A model generated the notes under the pieces. That model was given only the letters and a program-made list of their open reading frames with translations. It was not told the DNA's origin and ran no database searches. Positions 33,375-45,300 of a DNA stretch of 64,000 bases are shown here, piece by piece; within the stretch, counting starts at the first letter, position 1, and every line of letters begins with the position of its first letter. Source of the DNA: Deroplatys truncata (lineage: Eukaryota > Arthropoda > Insecta > Mantodea > Mantidae); NCBI GenBank assembly GCA_030765065.1, contig CM060990.1, positions 286,157,341 through 286,221,340 of the forward strand, read 5' to 3'. A program made the translations under genes and the position numbers.

Positions 33375-35680
33375 AGTTGCAACATTCCTTCGTTAACTCC
33401 CACAACAACCCTCTTGGTGGCTTTATAAGGCTAAACCAGCAATTGTTTCTGTTTTTAAACCTGTAGTTATCTAATATGCAAGAAAATTGCGAGAGCTGCT
33501 GGATTTCTATTATGCTATTTTACCGGATCTCGCTTAACCGCAAAGAGCCGGTCGCGATGAATCCAAACGTCTGCATACTATCAAGAAACAAATATCGCTA
33601 AATCAATTGGAAACGTTTTACCTTCGCGATATCTTCTATCGTCGGCACATGACTGCGAAGAAACATTCTCTCTTCCATCTTGCAGGAGATCGCAAGCAAT
33701 GCAATGAGCGTTATATCAGGTACTTTGTCAGGATGGGTGGATAATTTCCGGATCACCTGCTATCATTAGCTGTTTTTGTGAATATTTCAGTGATTTATTT
33801 TTCAAAGGTGAGAATACCGGTGCCGCCTCGTCGCCGCTGCAGCATCCACTACCTTTGCAGATCGCCACCTCTCTTTTGCGACCTATTACCACGGAGGAAC
33901 TTGCTGCAGGTCTGAAGAGTGTGAAGCGAAACACGGCTCCCGAACCGGATGGTATTCCATATACCTGCGATTCCACGTTTTGAGACATCATTGCTACAGA
34001 ATTGAGAACGGCATTAGCATAAGTTCAACGTACCTATGCGATTCCAGAGAAGTTTGTTGAGGGCGTAATTCTGCTGCTCCCGAAGTACTGACGCGCTAGA
34101 ACTGTTGCCGAGTACAGGTCGATTACTTTGCTCAATTGCGACTACAGGTTATTGAAAAAGGTATTAACTTCTAGGCTACGTTTGGTTTATGGGGCAATTC
34201 TCTGTAACGTCCAGACTGTAGTACTAACTGGCAGGAACATCATACAGAACAATAGCTTATTGAGGGACATTACCCTATCATGTTGAAACCGAGAAGTTTC
34301 CAGTGGCTTTGGTTAACCTTGACTTGGAAAACGCTTTTAACAAAGTTAGTCATTCCTACCTTTGGTCGCTAATGCGGCATTTGGGGATTCAAGGAAGGCT
34401 TCTTTCCTCACTACAAAACCTTTATGCTGCGGCGACATCCAGAATACTCTACAACGGATACCTTTCTCCGATAATCCGAATAGAGAGGTTAGTCCGACAG
34501 GATTGGTCCCTGTCTATAGGCTTATTTGCTTTGACTCTCGATACCCTTTTGTAGCAACTGCAATCATCCCTGGGCGGTGTGAAGGTGCATAGTCAGCAAT
34601 TCCAGCTTACAGCATATGCGGATGATATGACGGTATTCATGGCAAATAATGCTGACATAGTCACATTGCAACAGTGTCTTCGAGACTACAGCGCATTTCT
34701 GGAGCAAAACTAAAATTTACAAAGTCGGAGGTTTTACAGTTTGGTCATTGGCGAGAGCCACTTAGCCTCCTAAGCCTTATAAACCACACGAAGGACTTGG
34801 GCGTTGTGTTTACGCGCTGCTTCCGGGAGACTGTGGCACTTAATTGGACTGAAAAACTGACGAAGTTACGTGTTGTCTTAGTAGAACAGCAGACTCGGAC
34901 ACTCAACATTTTTCAACGAGTGTGGATTGTGCACACTTACGTACTCAGTAGGATTTGGTACATTACTCAAGTGCTGCCCGTTACCAAGCAATTTCCTAAA
35001 AGGATTGAATGTATTATTGATTATTTTCTTTGGTCCGGAGCTGTTTATCGGGTCTCTAGGGAACAACTACGGCTTCCTGTTAATAAAGGTGGTTGTGGAC
35101 TGATAACAGCGGATGCAAAATGTTTGGCACTCCTTGGAAAAATTATACTGCGTATTCTGGACGGTGAGTGCCTTCCGCTACAGAAATCTCTTTGGACAAA
35201 ACAACTTCGCCTTCTAGGTAAGCGGCTACCCGAATTTCGGCGGTGGTGGCAGACCTTTGCGAACCTTCCGACTACGACTAATCAAAGGTTAACTTTTAAA
35301 CGGTCTGCCTTCTTTTACAAATATCTCCTGACTCCAGTAGTGTTCTACCCCGAGAACAACGGAACTAATCGCTGAGACGATGGAGCACCATTTGGAACAT
35401 ATTTACGAATCCAAAGATCCCCACCGACTGGAAAGCTGGAGTATACTGGGCTGTCAATGAGGTTATTCTGATAGCTGACAAATTGTGGTGGCATGGCAGA
35501 GCAACATCAAACCTCTGCAATAGGTGTCCTGCGGTGGAAACCTTGCATCACAGACTAGCAGCCTGTGCCGTCGTGCGTTCTATTTGGGACTGGGTATATA
35601 GACGAATCTGTGTGATCTGTAGTGGCGTACAAGTGTCTCCTAGAATACTATTTGACCCTCGAATTCCATCAAGACGATAA
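33375..35680 (+). pseudogene. LINE ORF2 reverse transcriptase and C-terminal region, inactivated
   Basis: The linker region shows HTIKKQISLNQLE and RDIFYRRHMTAKKHS stretches typical of L1-type ORF2. RT motifs follow across frames: EYRSITLLNCDYRLLKK (about 34110-34160), VNLDLENAFNKVSH (from 34313) and AYADDMTVF with the YADD site at 34615-34626. The thumb and later region run in one 233-codon frame (34674-35375) with KRIECIIDYFLWSG. A C-terminal knuckle CNRCPAVETLHHRLAAC lies near 35515-35565. There are several stops and frameshifts, but the polymerase signature itself survives. Confidence 0.85.
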
Positions 35681-35876
35681 GTAGCTGACGGATACCCTTT
35701 CTTGGATAATCTTTGCCACCTGTTTTAGAATAATAGGAGCTGAAGACGTGGGAATTCACGGATCTTTATCCAGAAAGAACGCTGGGAGATGGACAAACGG
35801 ACCCCTCTGTCCTTGGATCTCCCGCATTCATGGAGGTTCTAGTTGCTAAATAAAGAAGGGCCGGTGGTTAAAAAAA

Positions 35877-37089
35877 GAGAGTTATGCAACCTAAATATTA
35901 CTGATTATTACTGTGTGCATCAGTTTCGGATAACACATTTTCATAATAAATGAAAATTACCTACAAAAATATAAAAATAAATAAAAAAGTATAATGTCGA
36001 ACTTCAGGTTTTGCCTCCTTCATTGTAACTGGCGGTTTAGTTATGCCAGGGAATTTCTTTAAAGGCCTAGAAAGTTCACAAGTGGAATGGAGTGAACTCA
36101 CGGAATATTAAAATAAATTAAGAAACAGTTATTTGCAGCTGAAAGCTTTAAAATATGCGGAACTGGAGAGGAAAAGCTGCTTCAAAGAGTAGTTCTTCTC
36201 TCGCCCATATTTCCCCAGAAACACACTTCTGTTATCGTTTTGTCTCGAGTTTCCCATGTCATTGTGAATCACCTGTACAGGTCTTAAAAAACGAATTGAA
36301 CTGGTCAGTTCTTAACTTCCAGGTAATAGTGAACATTGAGTTGTATTTAGTTTCAGTTTTATTTACAGTTCTTTCCCTGATTATCGTAGGGGACTCCGTA
36401 CTGCTCCAGTGAGGATATTGCATTTATGCACCACAGGGGGCGCCCCGGGAGGGAGGAAGAGGTGAGAAGAGACACCGAGCATCCGAAACCAGGAGTGTCG
36501 GCACAGCAATGGCAGGGTCCCTACGGTTTCAAGGTTGAGGCCCCCGGACTGTAGGTCAATTGGACCGAAGGTCCCCACCCCAAACAGAGGGTCTTACACT
36601 CCGCTACGAAGGGGAGGTCCGTTCACCCCCGGCAACCAGCCGAAAGCCGAAGGACGGAGAAAGTTCCACAGAGAGCATCCTTTTCCACTGCCACACCGCA
36701 CTGAAACACCATCGCCGACACTTCCAACCCTGAAACAGACCTAACGGGGTGAAGGATGAATAAAATGATGAACGGAATGGAATAGAAGGACAAAAAATTT
36801 GGGGACTGAAAGAAACTACCCCAGCATTCGCCTGACGACCCGAATATCCCGAATATCCCGACTGAATATCCCGAAAAAGCTCATGCGTGAGATTGAGCGG
36901 TCGCCAGTAATCGATCCCGTGACCTCCCCGAATACGAGTCTCACGCGTTACCGCATCACTAACTCGCTCGGTAATTTGGAATTTTATGTATTAGTAATAT
37001 TGCAGTGAACACTGAGTTATCTGTATTTAGTTTTTTTTCGAGTTTTCGCGTAAAAGTAATATTGCAGTGTTTGATTTCATAGTGAAATT
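35877..37089. other. No gene; host repeats at about 36410-36990
   Basis: 36410-36760 is GC-rich, with the look of an old SINE or other repeat. 36810-36960 has CAGCATTCGCCTGACGACCC and three tandem ATATCCCGA-like phrases. The first of these resembles the GCATTCGCCTG phrase inside Element 1's 146-bp repeats, so that array may derive from a host SINE. The small ORFs here show no domain. Confidence 0.4.
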
Positions 37090-39165
37090 TTGTTCAGTAA
37101 GAATGAAATGCAATATTTACATAGTAAGCATTTGACTTACGAGGACAAAATTTCAGCCAAGCGGTTAGGACCCCCAAGACCAGAACTCTGCATTAAACAC
37201 AAATCTAGCGATAAGAATAGATCTTACACCAGAAACTTCAACAAATCGTTATACGAGAAGTGTAAGTGGATTTGCGGCTGTGCAGCGAATACTGCATTTT
37301 ATTGTTTCTCCCCGTTATTTTCGATGGCGATGATAGTGGTGGACAAAAACAGCGCTAAAATTTGAAACACCTAAGCGAGAAGGTAAAGAAGCATGCACAA
37401 TCTAAAATCCATTTAGACAATGAAATGAATTTAGCATTGCAATCCACATTAGGCAGCAAATTGACGAGGGCTATACACTTGCTATTCGTATACACAACGA
37501 GCAAGTGGACAAGAATAGATATATTTTGTCTCGTATTATTAGTGCCATTAAATTATGTGGTGAATTTGAACTTTCCTTGCGAGGTCATGACTAATCAGAA
37601 GACTCCAGCAACCCGGGTGCATTTCAAGGCCTGTTAAATTACACTGCTAAAATTGAGAGTGTGTTGAAAGACCATTAGAAAGCGGCGTTATTTAAAGGGA
37701 CATCTAAAAGTATTTAGAATGTTTTGTTAACTGCGATGTTTTCTGCCTGTCAAAATGATATAAAAGATGAGGTCAGTAATGTAGATTATTTATCTATGCA
37801 AGCAAATGAATACAAGACAATACCAGTAAAATAAATACATGTATAATTTTTAAATATAAAATTCATGACAAAATCCTGGAAAGATTTTAGGGATTTCTTG
37901 AAATTCATGATAGGAGTGCTATTGGCTTAGCGGAAAATATTTTAGCAGAACTAGAACATGTTGATGTAGATAAATTTTAAAGAAACTCTCTGCCAAACAT
38001 ACGATCGACCTTCAGTTATGAGGTACAAAAAGGGGACGTGGAGTGCTTGATCAGAGAAAAGTATCCCAATGCTAATTATATTCGATTCATTGTTACGCAC
38101 ATCAGGCAAATGTGATCCTACAAAATGGCGCCTCTTCCTTCTTCCAGAGCAGGATATTTTTCGAAGATATTCAATATTTCTCCCTTCCTCTCAAAATCAC
38201 CCAAGAGAATGGATTGTTTCAATCAGTTTGTGCAGAAAAGGATTGCTTCTGCTACCCACACTAGGTGGTATTTTCAACGCGGAACTGGTAACATCATATA
38301 TATGAACACAAAGATAATTTATAGAATATTTTGGGCATATATGAGCTAACCAATTTAATGATAAAAGTGAAATTGTCCAGTCGGTAGTTTTGTGCAAACT
38401 TTGAAGGATCCACAGTTTTTATTTTGCTAGAATTTTACCATAAAATCATGCCACATGTACCCATTTTCCTTGATTCTATCCAGCAAAGAAGCACTGATGC
38501 GTTCAACATAAGAGATTTTCTAGGCAGGTTTTGTGATAGCGTGTCTCCTGTGCGGAAGAACTATGAATGATAAACTGTTTTAGGGGACCTAGCCACAAGA
38601 AAAGATGCGGTGACGCCGTGAATGCGAAAAATAATGATGCTGCTGCTCTCGAAGTCTGTTATTTAATCATCATAAGCATTAAAGAAAGATTTGCGTTATC
38701 CTGGTCATTTGAGGCCTCAAAATTGTTTGCGCTGCACAACTTCAAACAACATAATTTGACATTTCCAGAACAAGACTTCCAAGCCTCTCTCAAGGCATAA
38801 CCTAATGTGAATGCGCAAAAATTGAAAACCGAGTTACAGGTTTTGTATTCTCGAGAAGATCTGCGTGCTGCGGATGGTGCCTGCCCTCTGTTAACCTTCT
38901 TGCAGAACAACTTGTCGCGTGTCTTCTCGGAATGAGTCAGTGTGCTGAAAGTAATCGTTACCCTCCCAATGACAACAGTGGAAAGTAAGCGATGATTTTC
39001 AAGTTGAAAAAATAAAGACTTTCCTGAGAAGTACGACGGGAGCAGAGAGACTCGCAGCTCCGGCTACGCTCTCCCTAGAAAAAGGATGGTATGCAGTATT
39101 CCAGACTACAGTAACAAAGTTTTAGAGTCATTCTCCACAGCTAAAGAAAGGAAGCAGAATTGATG
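37090..39165 (+). pseudogene. Decayed hAT-like transposase (DUF4371 / zinc-finger MYM-type 1-like)
   Basis: Pieces in order: a TTF-type zinc region (SYTRNFNKSLYEKCKWICGC at about 37225-37285), KHLSEKVKKHAQSKIH (from 37365), the DUF4371 core in broken frames (IKDEVSNVDYLS near 37763, YDRPSV near 38000, ATHTRWYFQ near 38250), and the C-terminal dimerisation region (KVIVTLPMTTVESKR near 38950-38990, then a LERKRM-like end). Compared with typical relatives it lacks several stretches, including a catalytic part before 38000. Many stops and frameshifts are present. The likely 3' tip is CCACCACTG near 39279-39287. No clear 5' tip was found. Confidence 0.75.
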
Positions 39166-39289
39166 AACAAGAATCAAATGCTATGCATCATGCAAACATT
39201 TAGGTCTATGTATTTTGCATGCACTGCTAACAATGTTAGACTCAATGTGTGATTCCCTTAACTTGTAATTCCAGGACCACCACTGCTTA

Positions 39290-40433
39290 GATGTAATGAA
39301 TTTGAGTGTTTAATATGACTCACACGAATAGGCTGTGTCAAAATGGAGATAAATACGTTAGTAGATTCTTTAAATTTTGAGCTTTTGTTCAGGTGCTTTC
39401 CAAAACTGAATGGTTGATACCTACTTATTTTAATCTGTTTTAGTCCTTCATCCTCTTTAATCTCCGGCAGCTCCAACACTACAGCACCTACTATAATTGA
39501 CCTTGAAACAGGTCAGAAGTTTTCATTATGTCAGCAAGAAAGAATTTTTAAAAAAGCAAACGAAGGTTTAAGTGCCTTAAGATCATTAAATCTGCCCTTC
39601 ATTTTTTATGCCAGATGGTATAAATGGTTGCATACGTAATCCTCTGTTGCCACTTCAGTTTAAGAAATATTTTATATTTTCTATTTTTTTTCAGAGAAGC
39701 GAAGTGAGCAAATGTTTTGGCCTCAAGAATTTTCTGAAGTAGTCCTACTTTACTCTGGAAGCTGAATCCAGTCTGTGCTAAGTCTGAAATAAGCTTGTTT
39801 TACCTTGCAAGGTTTAGTGATTGCAAATTTAAACAATATCTGTTAAAAAGGCTATATCTAACAACCACTGAGAGTCGTCAAGTTGACGGAAAGATTTGCC
39901 TCTTCTTTAAGAATGCTTTGATAGACTCTACTAATGACAAAAACTTATTGAGAACATTACAGACAGTCACCTTACTAAGCAACACCGCGATACCTCATAA
40001 GGCCACTCATCATCGTTGCCTTTTTCTACTATGCAAAGTTTCAAATGTCTCTGTGCTTTGACACCTGAGAGGATGTAGGTAGCAAATCTCAGAACTACTT
40101 TCATAATATGTTCATATTTATCATATTGTCAGACATGTTGTATGGCTGTATTACTCCAGGAATAACAAAAAGTTTACATGAATTTACTACTTAGTGTCGG
40201 GATTTTTAGGGGCTGTACTAGAGTGGCGAAAGAACTGCTTGCGGCTCTCGAATCGCGGTGGCCACCCCTATTATATCGTAAAAATAAAATGCTAATAAGA
40301 AACAGCATTAAAAATACCCCAAATGTAATTGCAGAAACATATATTTTGCCTTGTGCAGCTTATTTTTATTTCAATCAGGTAGCTGAACATTTGGGAAAAG
40401 CATGGCGGATTCCAAGACAGCCAATCGGAATGA
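39290..40433. other. No recognisable gene
   Basis: AT-rich with chance ORFs. GCGGCTCTCGAATCGCGGTG near 40240 looks like a hAT-type repeat fragment. Confidence 0.45.
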
Positions 40434-40439
40434 AACGGT
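40434..40439 (+). repeat. Left target-site duplication of Element 2
   Basis: AACGGT, exactly repeated at 59901-59906 directly after the element. Confidence 0.95.
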
Positions 40440-40484
40440 AGTAGGGTATATAGGACAGACCTGGGCCACTTTTTGCGTTTATAT

Positions 40485-41350
40485 GCGAAAGGATAGGGAA
40501 AACGAGGGTATATGCGGCGGTTCACGGAGGAAAATGCGTTTATATGGCGAAGATAGGGACTACGAGGATCGATGCTAGGCTAGATAGAGGTTGAAGGAAT
40601 GAGGATGTGCTTTATATGAGAGATACGTGAAATACGAAGAGAAGTGTTAGACTAGATAGGATTTGAGATATGGAATATGCATTTATATGGGAAAGATAGG
40701 GAGAACGTGAACAGATGCTAGGATAGACAGATGCTGAAGCAGGGAGAATATGAACATATATACAGGAGAGATAGGGGATGTGTGGAGAGGTACTAGACTA
40801 TTCAGGGTTTGAAGGGTAGAGTATGGCTTTTTATATGGAGAGACGAGGAAAACGAGGGTATATGCTAGGGTGAGAGAACCTTCAAGGAGGAAAAAATGCG
40901 TTTATATGGGAGAGATAGGGATAACGAGGAGAGTTCTGAGGTAGAGCAGGGACTGAAGGAGGGAGAGATATGCTTTATACGACAGAGATAGGGCATGCGA
41001 GGGGAGGTGCTAGTGCAGTCAGAGGTTAAGGAGTACGGTATACGATTATATGAGGAATATATGGAGAACGGAGGCAGGCGGTATGATAGACAGAAGCGGG
41101 GCTACTTTTGCGTTTATATGGGGAGGGATAGGGAAAACGAGGGTAGATGCGACAGTTCAAGGAGGAAAATACGTTTATAGGGGAGAGATAGGGAATACCA
41201 GGGCTGATGCTGGGCTAGTCAGATGCTAAAGGAGGGAGGGATATGCTTTATACGAGAGAGATAGGGAATACAAGGAAAGATGTTATACTAAACAGGACTT
41301 GAAGGCTAGAATATGACGTTTTATATGAGCGAGATAGCGAACCGAGGAGA
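40485..41350 (+). repeat. Subterminal array of about 12 degenerate ~72-bp repeats, left
   Basis: Units open with GCGTTTATATGGGAGAGATA-like sequence followed by GGGAAAACGAGGGTATATGC and a GAAGGAGGGA-like end. They start near 40476, 40535, 40610, 40680, 40755, 40828, 40899, 40971, 41042, 41111, 41172, 41247 and 41313. Being next to the tip, they may bind the integration or replication machinery; that is inference. Confidence 0.8.
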
Positions 41351-41384
41351 GGTAACCACGTGTCGAGACGTAACACCACGTAAC

Positions 41385-41900
41385 AAAGGAATCACGCTAT
41401 GTAACAAAGGAATCACGCCATGTAACAAAGGAATCACGTTATGTAACAAAGGAATCACGCTATGTAACAAAGGAATCACGCTATGTAACAAAGGAATCAC
41501 GCTATGTAACAAAGGAATCACGCAATGTAACAAAGGAATCACGCTATGTAACAAAGGAATCACGCTATGTAACAAAGGAATCACGCTATGTAACAAAGGA
41601 ATCACGCTATGTAACAAAGGAATCACGCTATGTAACAACATGATCACGCTATGTAACAAAGGAATCACGCTATGTAACAAAGGAATCACGCTATGTAACA
41701 AAGGAATCACGCTATGTAACAAAGGAATCACGCTATGTAACAAAGGAATCACGCTATGTAACAAAGGAATCACGCTATGTAACAAAGGAATCACGCTATG
41801 TAACAAAGGAATCACGCTATGTAACAAAGGAATCACGCTATGTAAGAAGCTCATCACGCTATGTAACAGTCTCATCACGCTATGTAACAACACGTACCAA
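41385..41900 (+). repeat. 21-bp minisatellite, left arm
   Basis: About 24 copies of GGAATCACGCTATGTAACAAA with few variants. Because 21 is a multiple of three, a frame stays open on both strands (repeating GITLCNK one way, LLHSVIP the other). I read this as a minisatellite rather than a gene. Confidence 0.95.
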
Positions 41901-41939
41901 GCATGTAACCAAGTAACAAAACGTAAGAACAACACGTAA

Positions 41940-42397
41940 CCAATCTATTGCTAAGTCAATCTAAACTAATTCATCCTTCATAACTTAGACAATAAGTACG
42001 AGAGCCTAGCCCAGATTAACCCGACCAATCCTAAACGTTCCTCTCAGCATCTATTCTACTCGGTCATCGACTAACCTAATCTGGCTAACCAAAGATAACC
42101 TCAACTTTCTTTTAGTGAAATTGCAATGTTTTATTCAGGCTTTATTATTCGAGAGTTTTAATTGAAAAGTTTACGTCAACATACCTTTATTTTAGTTCCT
42201 TGTAGGCGTCTCTCCCCTTTTTATCTAGGCTTGAGACTAGCACTAGGATCGCTCCTAATGGCAGGGTTACCACCTTCCCTTCCATCTTCTTCTTTCTTTA
42301 TCGGACGTCAGCTAGCTGCATATACAGCACACGGATAACCTTCATTTTTTAAGATTGTAGACTCACGAGAAAATCTTCATATTCGACTTAAATTCTC
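41940..42397. other. 3' flank of the left polymerase gene with polyadenylation signals
   Basis: Mirror of 57929-58385. Three AATAAA signals on the minus strand lie between about 42130 and 42192, 200-270 bp after the polymerase stop. No other gene is seen. Confidence 0.5.
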
Positions 42398-45300
42398 TTA
42401 TACACTACTTGTAATGTTGTAATGTCCATAGGCGTATGTCGTTATTCCGTCCTCAGCAATAATTCTTTTATCGTCGTATGGTGTCAATGTAATTTTATTA
42501 ACTTGTACTGTGGCAAGAGCATGCTGTCGCGACAGGATCAGATTCATGGGCGTTCTGGTAATTTCTCCGGTTTTAAGGCAGTCAGTATAGCTCTCGAACG
42601 TGACGTACTGCTTAATAGCACTACGTTTTATACCTTTAATCTTTTTTATCATTGAACCGTCGATATCTAGGGCATACATTTTAGGTCGTAGCCCTACAAA
42701 GCGTTGAATGATTTTACCATTAGCCTCATCTTTAAATTTCCCAAGTACCTTCTTGTTTAGAGGTGAATAGCATATATGGCTTGTAGGATAATCAGCAGTA
42801 TCTAGGTGCTCAAGAAAACGTAGCTTATCCTGGTACACATCTTCAGTTGTAACACGATGAATGAACGAATCAGTGTCCATATACATAAGCTTCAGGTTTT
42901 CAGCTCCATAATACGGTAACAACACATCATAGTGATACCGGTACATTAATGTCTTGGAGATATCCAACACACTCATACCGATGTATATAGGCTTGTTGAA
43001 CATGATCTGTCGGGAGGCCATATGTACAGCAGCTAGATTATCAGCATATATCGTCCTGTCGATAAACGTTGGCTTTGCAATTAACTTTTCCAGAGTCTTC
43101 TCATTTGTCACCAGTCGTATATCCATACGGTTACGCAGGTTCTCCATAGTTTTTCCGAACATAGCATTGTTGAACAATTTGTAGAGATCCTTCTCAAAAT
43201 CATTTCCAGCTTGTTGTCGTAGTCTGTTGTTAAATTCCACATACGGTTTTAACCATCGAGACTGTTGGAATTGTAGCACACGACGGATTTTTGTTAACCG
43301 TAGTCCATGATCAAGAGCTTGCTTCAAAGCCTTGTAATGCACTACATACTTCTTTCGAGGTCCTAGATGAGGTATCAGTTTCTTTGTAGATGCTTCCAAT
43401 GGTTTCATACACTCTGGCAGGAAAGGTAGATCGTTGTGTAGATCGTGAAGTTCTGCAGGATACTCGATGTCGACTTCTAATATGTAGCCGTAAGGATCAT
43501 CTTCTTGTAGTCTTTCTAAGTCAATTTTTTCAGGCGATACCCACTCAAATCCACCATAAGGGAGAGCGTGACACATTGCCCACCCATATTGGTTATTAGC
43601 GTCGTCATATGTGATAAATTGGGTTGGTCTCGACGGATCAAACTTCTCCATATATGTGTTATTAGCCTCTGCATACCGATGGGAAACTTGACATAAACCT
43701 CCTCTTATACCAGATTCCACCATGAGTAATTGATCATAATCCTGTAACAGTTCCAGCTTAATTCCAGTATACAGTAACATGGCGTCCCATGTAAGACCTG
43801 GAGAGGTAAAATAATGTGCAGGATCAACTTTGTGTGTTTTGAGGGTTTGCTCTCTGAACGTCTCAAAGACATCAGCTAGGAGAAGTACATCCGAAGTTAA
43901 GTAGAGATCGCTGTACTCTCCCAGGTTTCTCACATTAAACAGCTCCCATACATTTTTAGCATGATCGTAGTCAGCATCACTAATTTCTTCTTCATTTAAT
44001 CTATTGTAGAAGGAGTCCTTAGGAGGTAAGCAGGTTTCGTTCAGGGCATCCCATGATGTAACAAAATCATATGGAAATACACCCTTACGGGTCATCAACT
44101 TCAATTTGTCTTCTCCAAAGTACTTTAGCGTTTCAGGATATGAGGTTAGATTTTTTACCAACTTATCCAAGCTTGTACTGAGGAATCGGAAGCTATCCAC
44201 AAATCGAAGCTTTATATCTCCTACATACTTGGTGAATGAGATATAGCTTTCTTCAGAGTTAGGAATTACCTCCACACGTTCACTTGTACAACCCAGCTCC
44301 TTAACAATGAAATGAGAGTCATATCCGCTAAGGTTATGCATGAAGACTGGTATATATTTAGGTGTTTTACAGGCTAAATTACATTCATTATGAAGACTTC
44401 CACGATATTCACCGCTGATGTGATCATGGTCGCGTACTTTATAGTTCTCTTCTGTAAAGGGTTTTCCACACAAGTAGCATGCTGAAGAAGACTCAAAATC
44501 CAACTGCTCTTGATCCGTAAGTTTCAGAGGCTTAGCAGATTTGTATATGTCCTCAATCATTTTTGCAAGAGATGTCAGGTACAGCATAAACTTCTGAGCA
44601 GCATCAGCACCACGATACACATAGGGTTGCTTAGGAAGACCAGTTTCCAGATGTCCAACGTTGGTTGATGGTTTAACGTAAACACAGAAGCTCATTGCTG
44701 TGTGCTCTTGATAAGGGGTTGTATAGGAAGTTTCAGGATTGGGTATACACGTATGGCATGGAGTGAGAATACTTTCAAAGTCTGCGTAGATGACGTAAGG
44801 TAGTTTCAACATCCTTTCAAAATTTTTAAACTGTACGATTGATTTGTCCTTTGTAGGCATAACTACCCTCGCAACACCATGTTGGCTACAGATTGATGTA
44901 TGTTCTTGCAGTTTTTCCAGTCCACTTCGTTCGTATCGATTGTCAAAATGTGTAAAGCACCGCTTACAGGTATATATCACTCCATCATGCTTAGTTTTCT
45001 GTCGTCGAACGAGCTTCTCAAAATTCTTGATATATACATAGTGATGTTTTCCACTACTGTCATTCAATAGTAGCAGGTCGCGATGTTCAGGTAGTTCAAT
45101 ATCAACAACCTTTATCGGGTACACTTCATGCTTCTCATCCAACCCGAAAACGTTAATAGTCATCTTGTTAAGCTTCTCAAATTTAGGTATTTGAGAAAGT
45201 GGAGTAGGGTAAGAAACACAGCTGAAGTCGTACTTATCTTGAAGTTGTTTGTATTTGCTGACGCGTTGAGGCTTGGTGCTCACGAATTTGGCCAATACAG

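Larger units (their letters stand above)
15231..35876 (+). mobile_element. Dead LINE retrotransposon, split by Element 1
   Basis: Pieces in order on the + strand: ORF1 (15231-15765), the 16.2-kb Element 1, then the rest of ORF1 (from 31974), APE endonuclease (about 32630-33270), reverse transcriptase (about 33900-34700), C-terminal region with a zinc knuckle (about 35510-35600), and a 3' end with AATAAA and a short A run at about 35870-35876. Without the insert it spans roughly 4.4 kb. Every ORF carries stops or frameshifts. The exact 5' end is unknown and ORF1 may begin further upstream. Two-ORF structure with an APE endonuclease fits L1/Tx1- or I-like LINEs; I cannot fix the clade. Confidence 0.85.

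Noticed and set aside
41313..41939. 208- and 204-residue ORFs on opposite strands
   Set aside because: Both are readings of a 21-bp minisatellite; openness follows from the unit length, and the right arm copy is broken.
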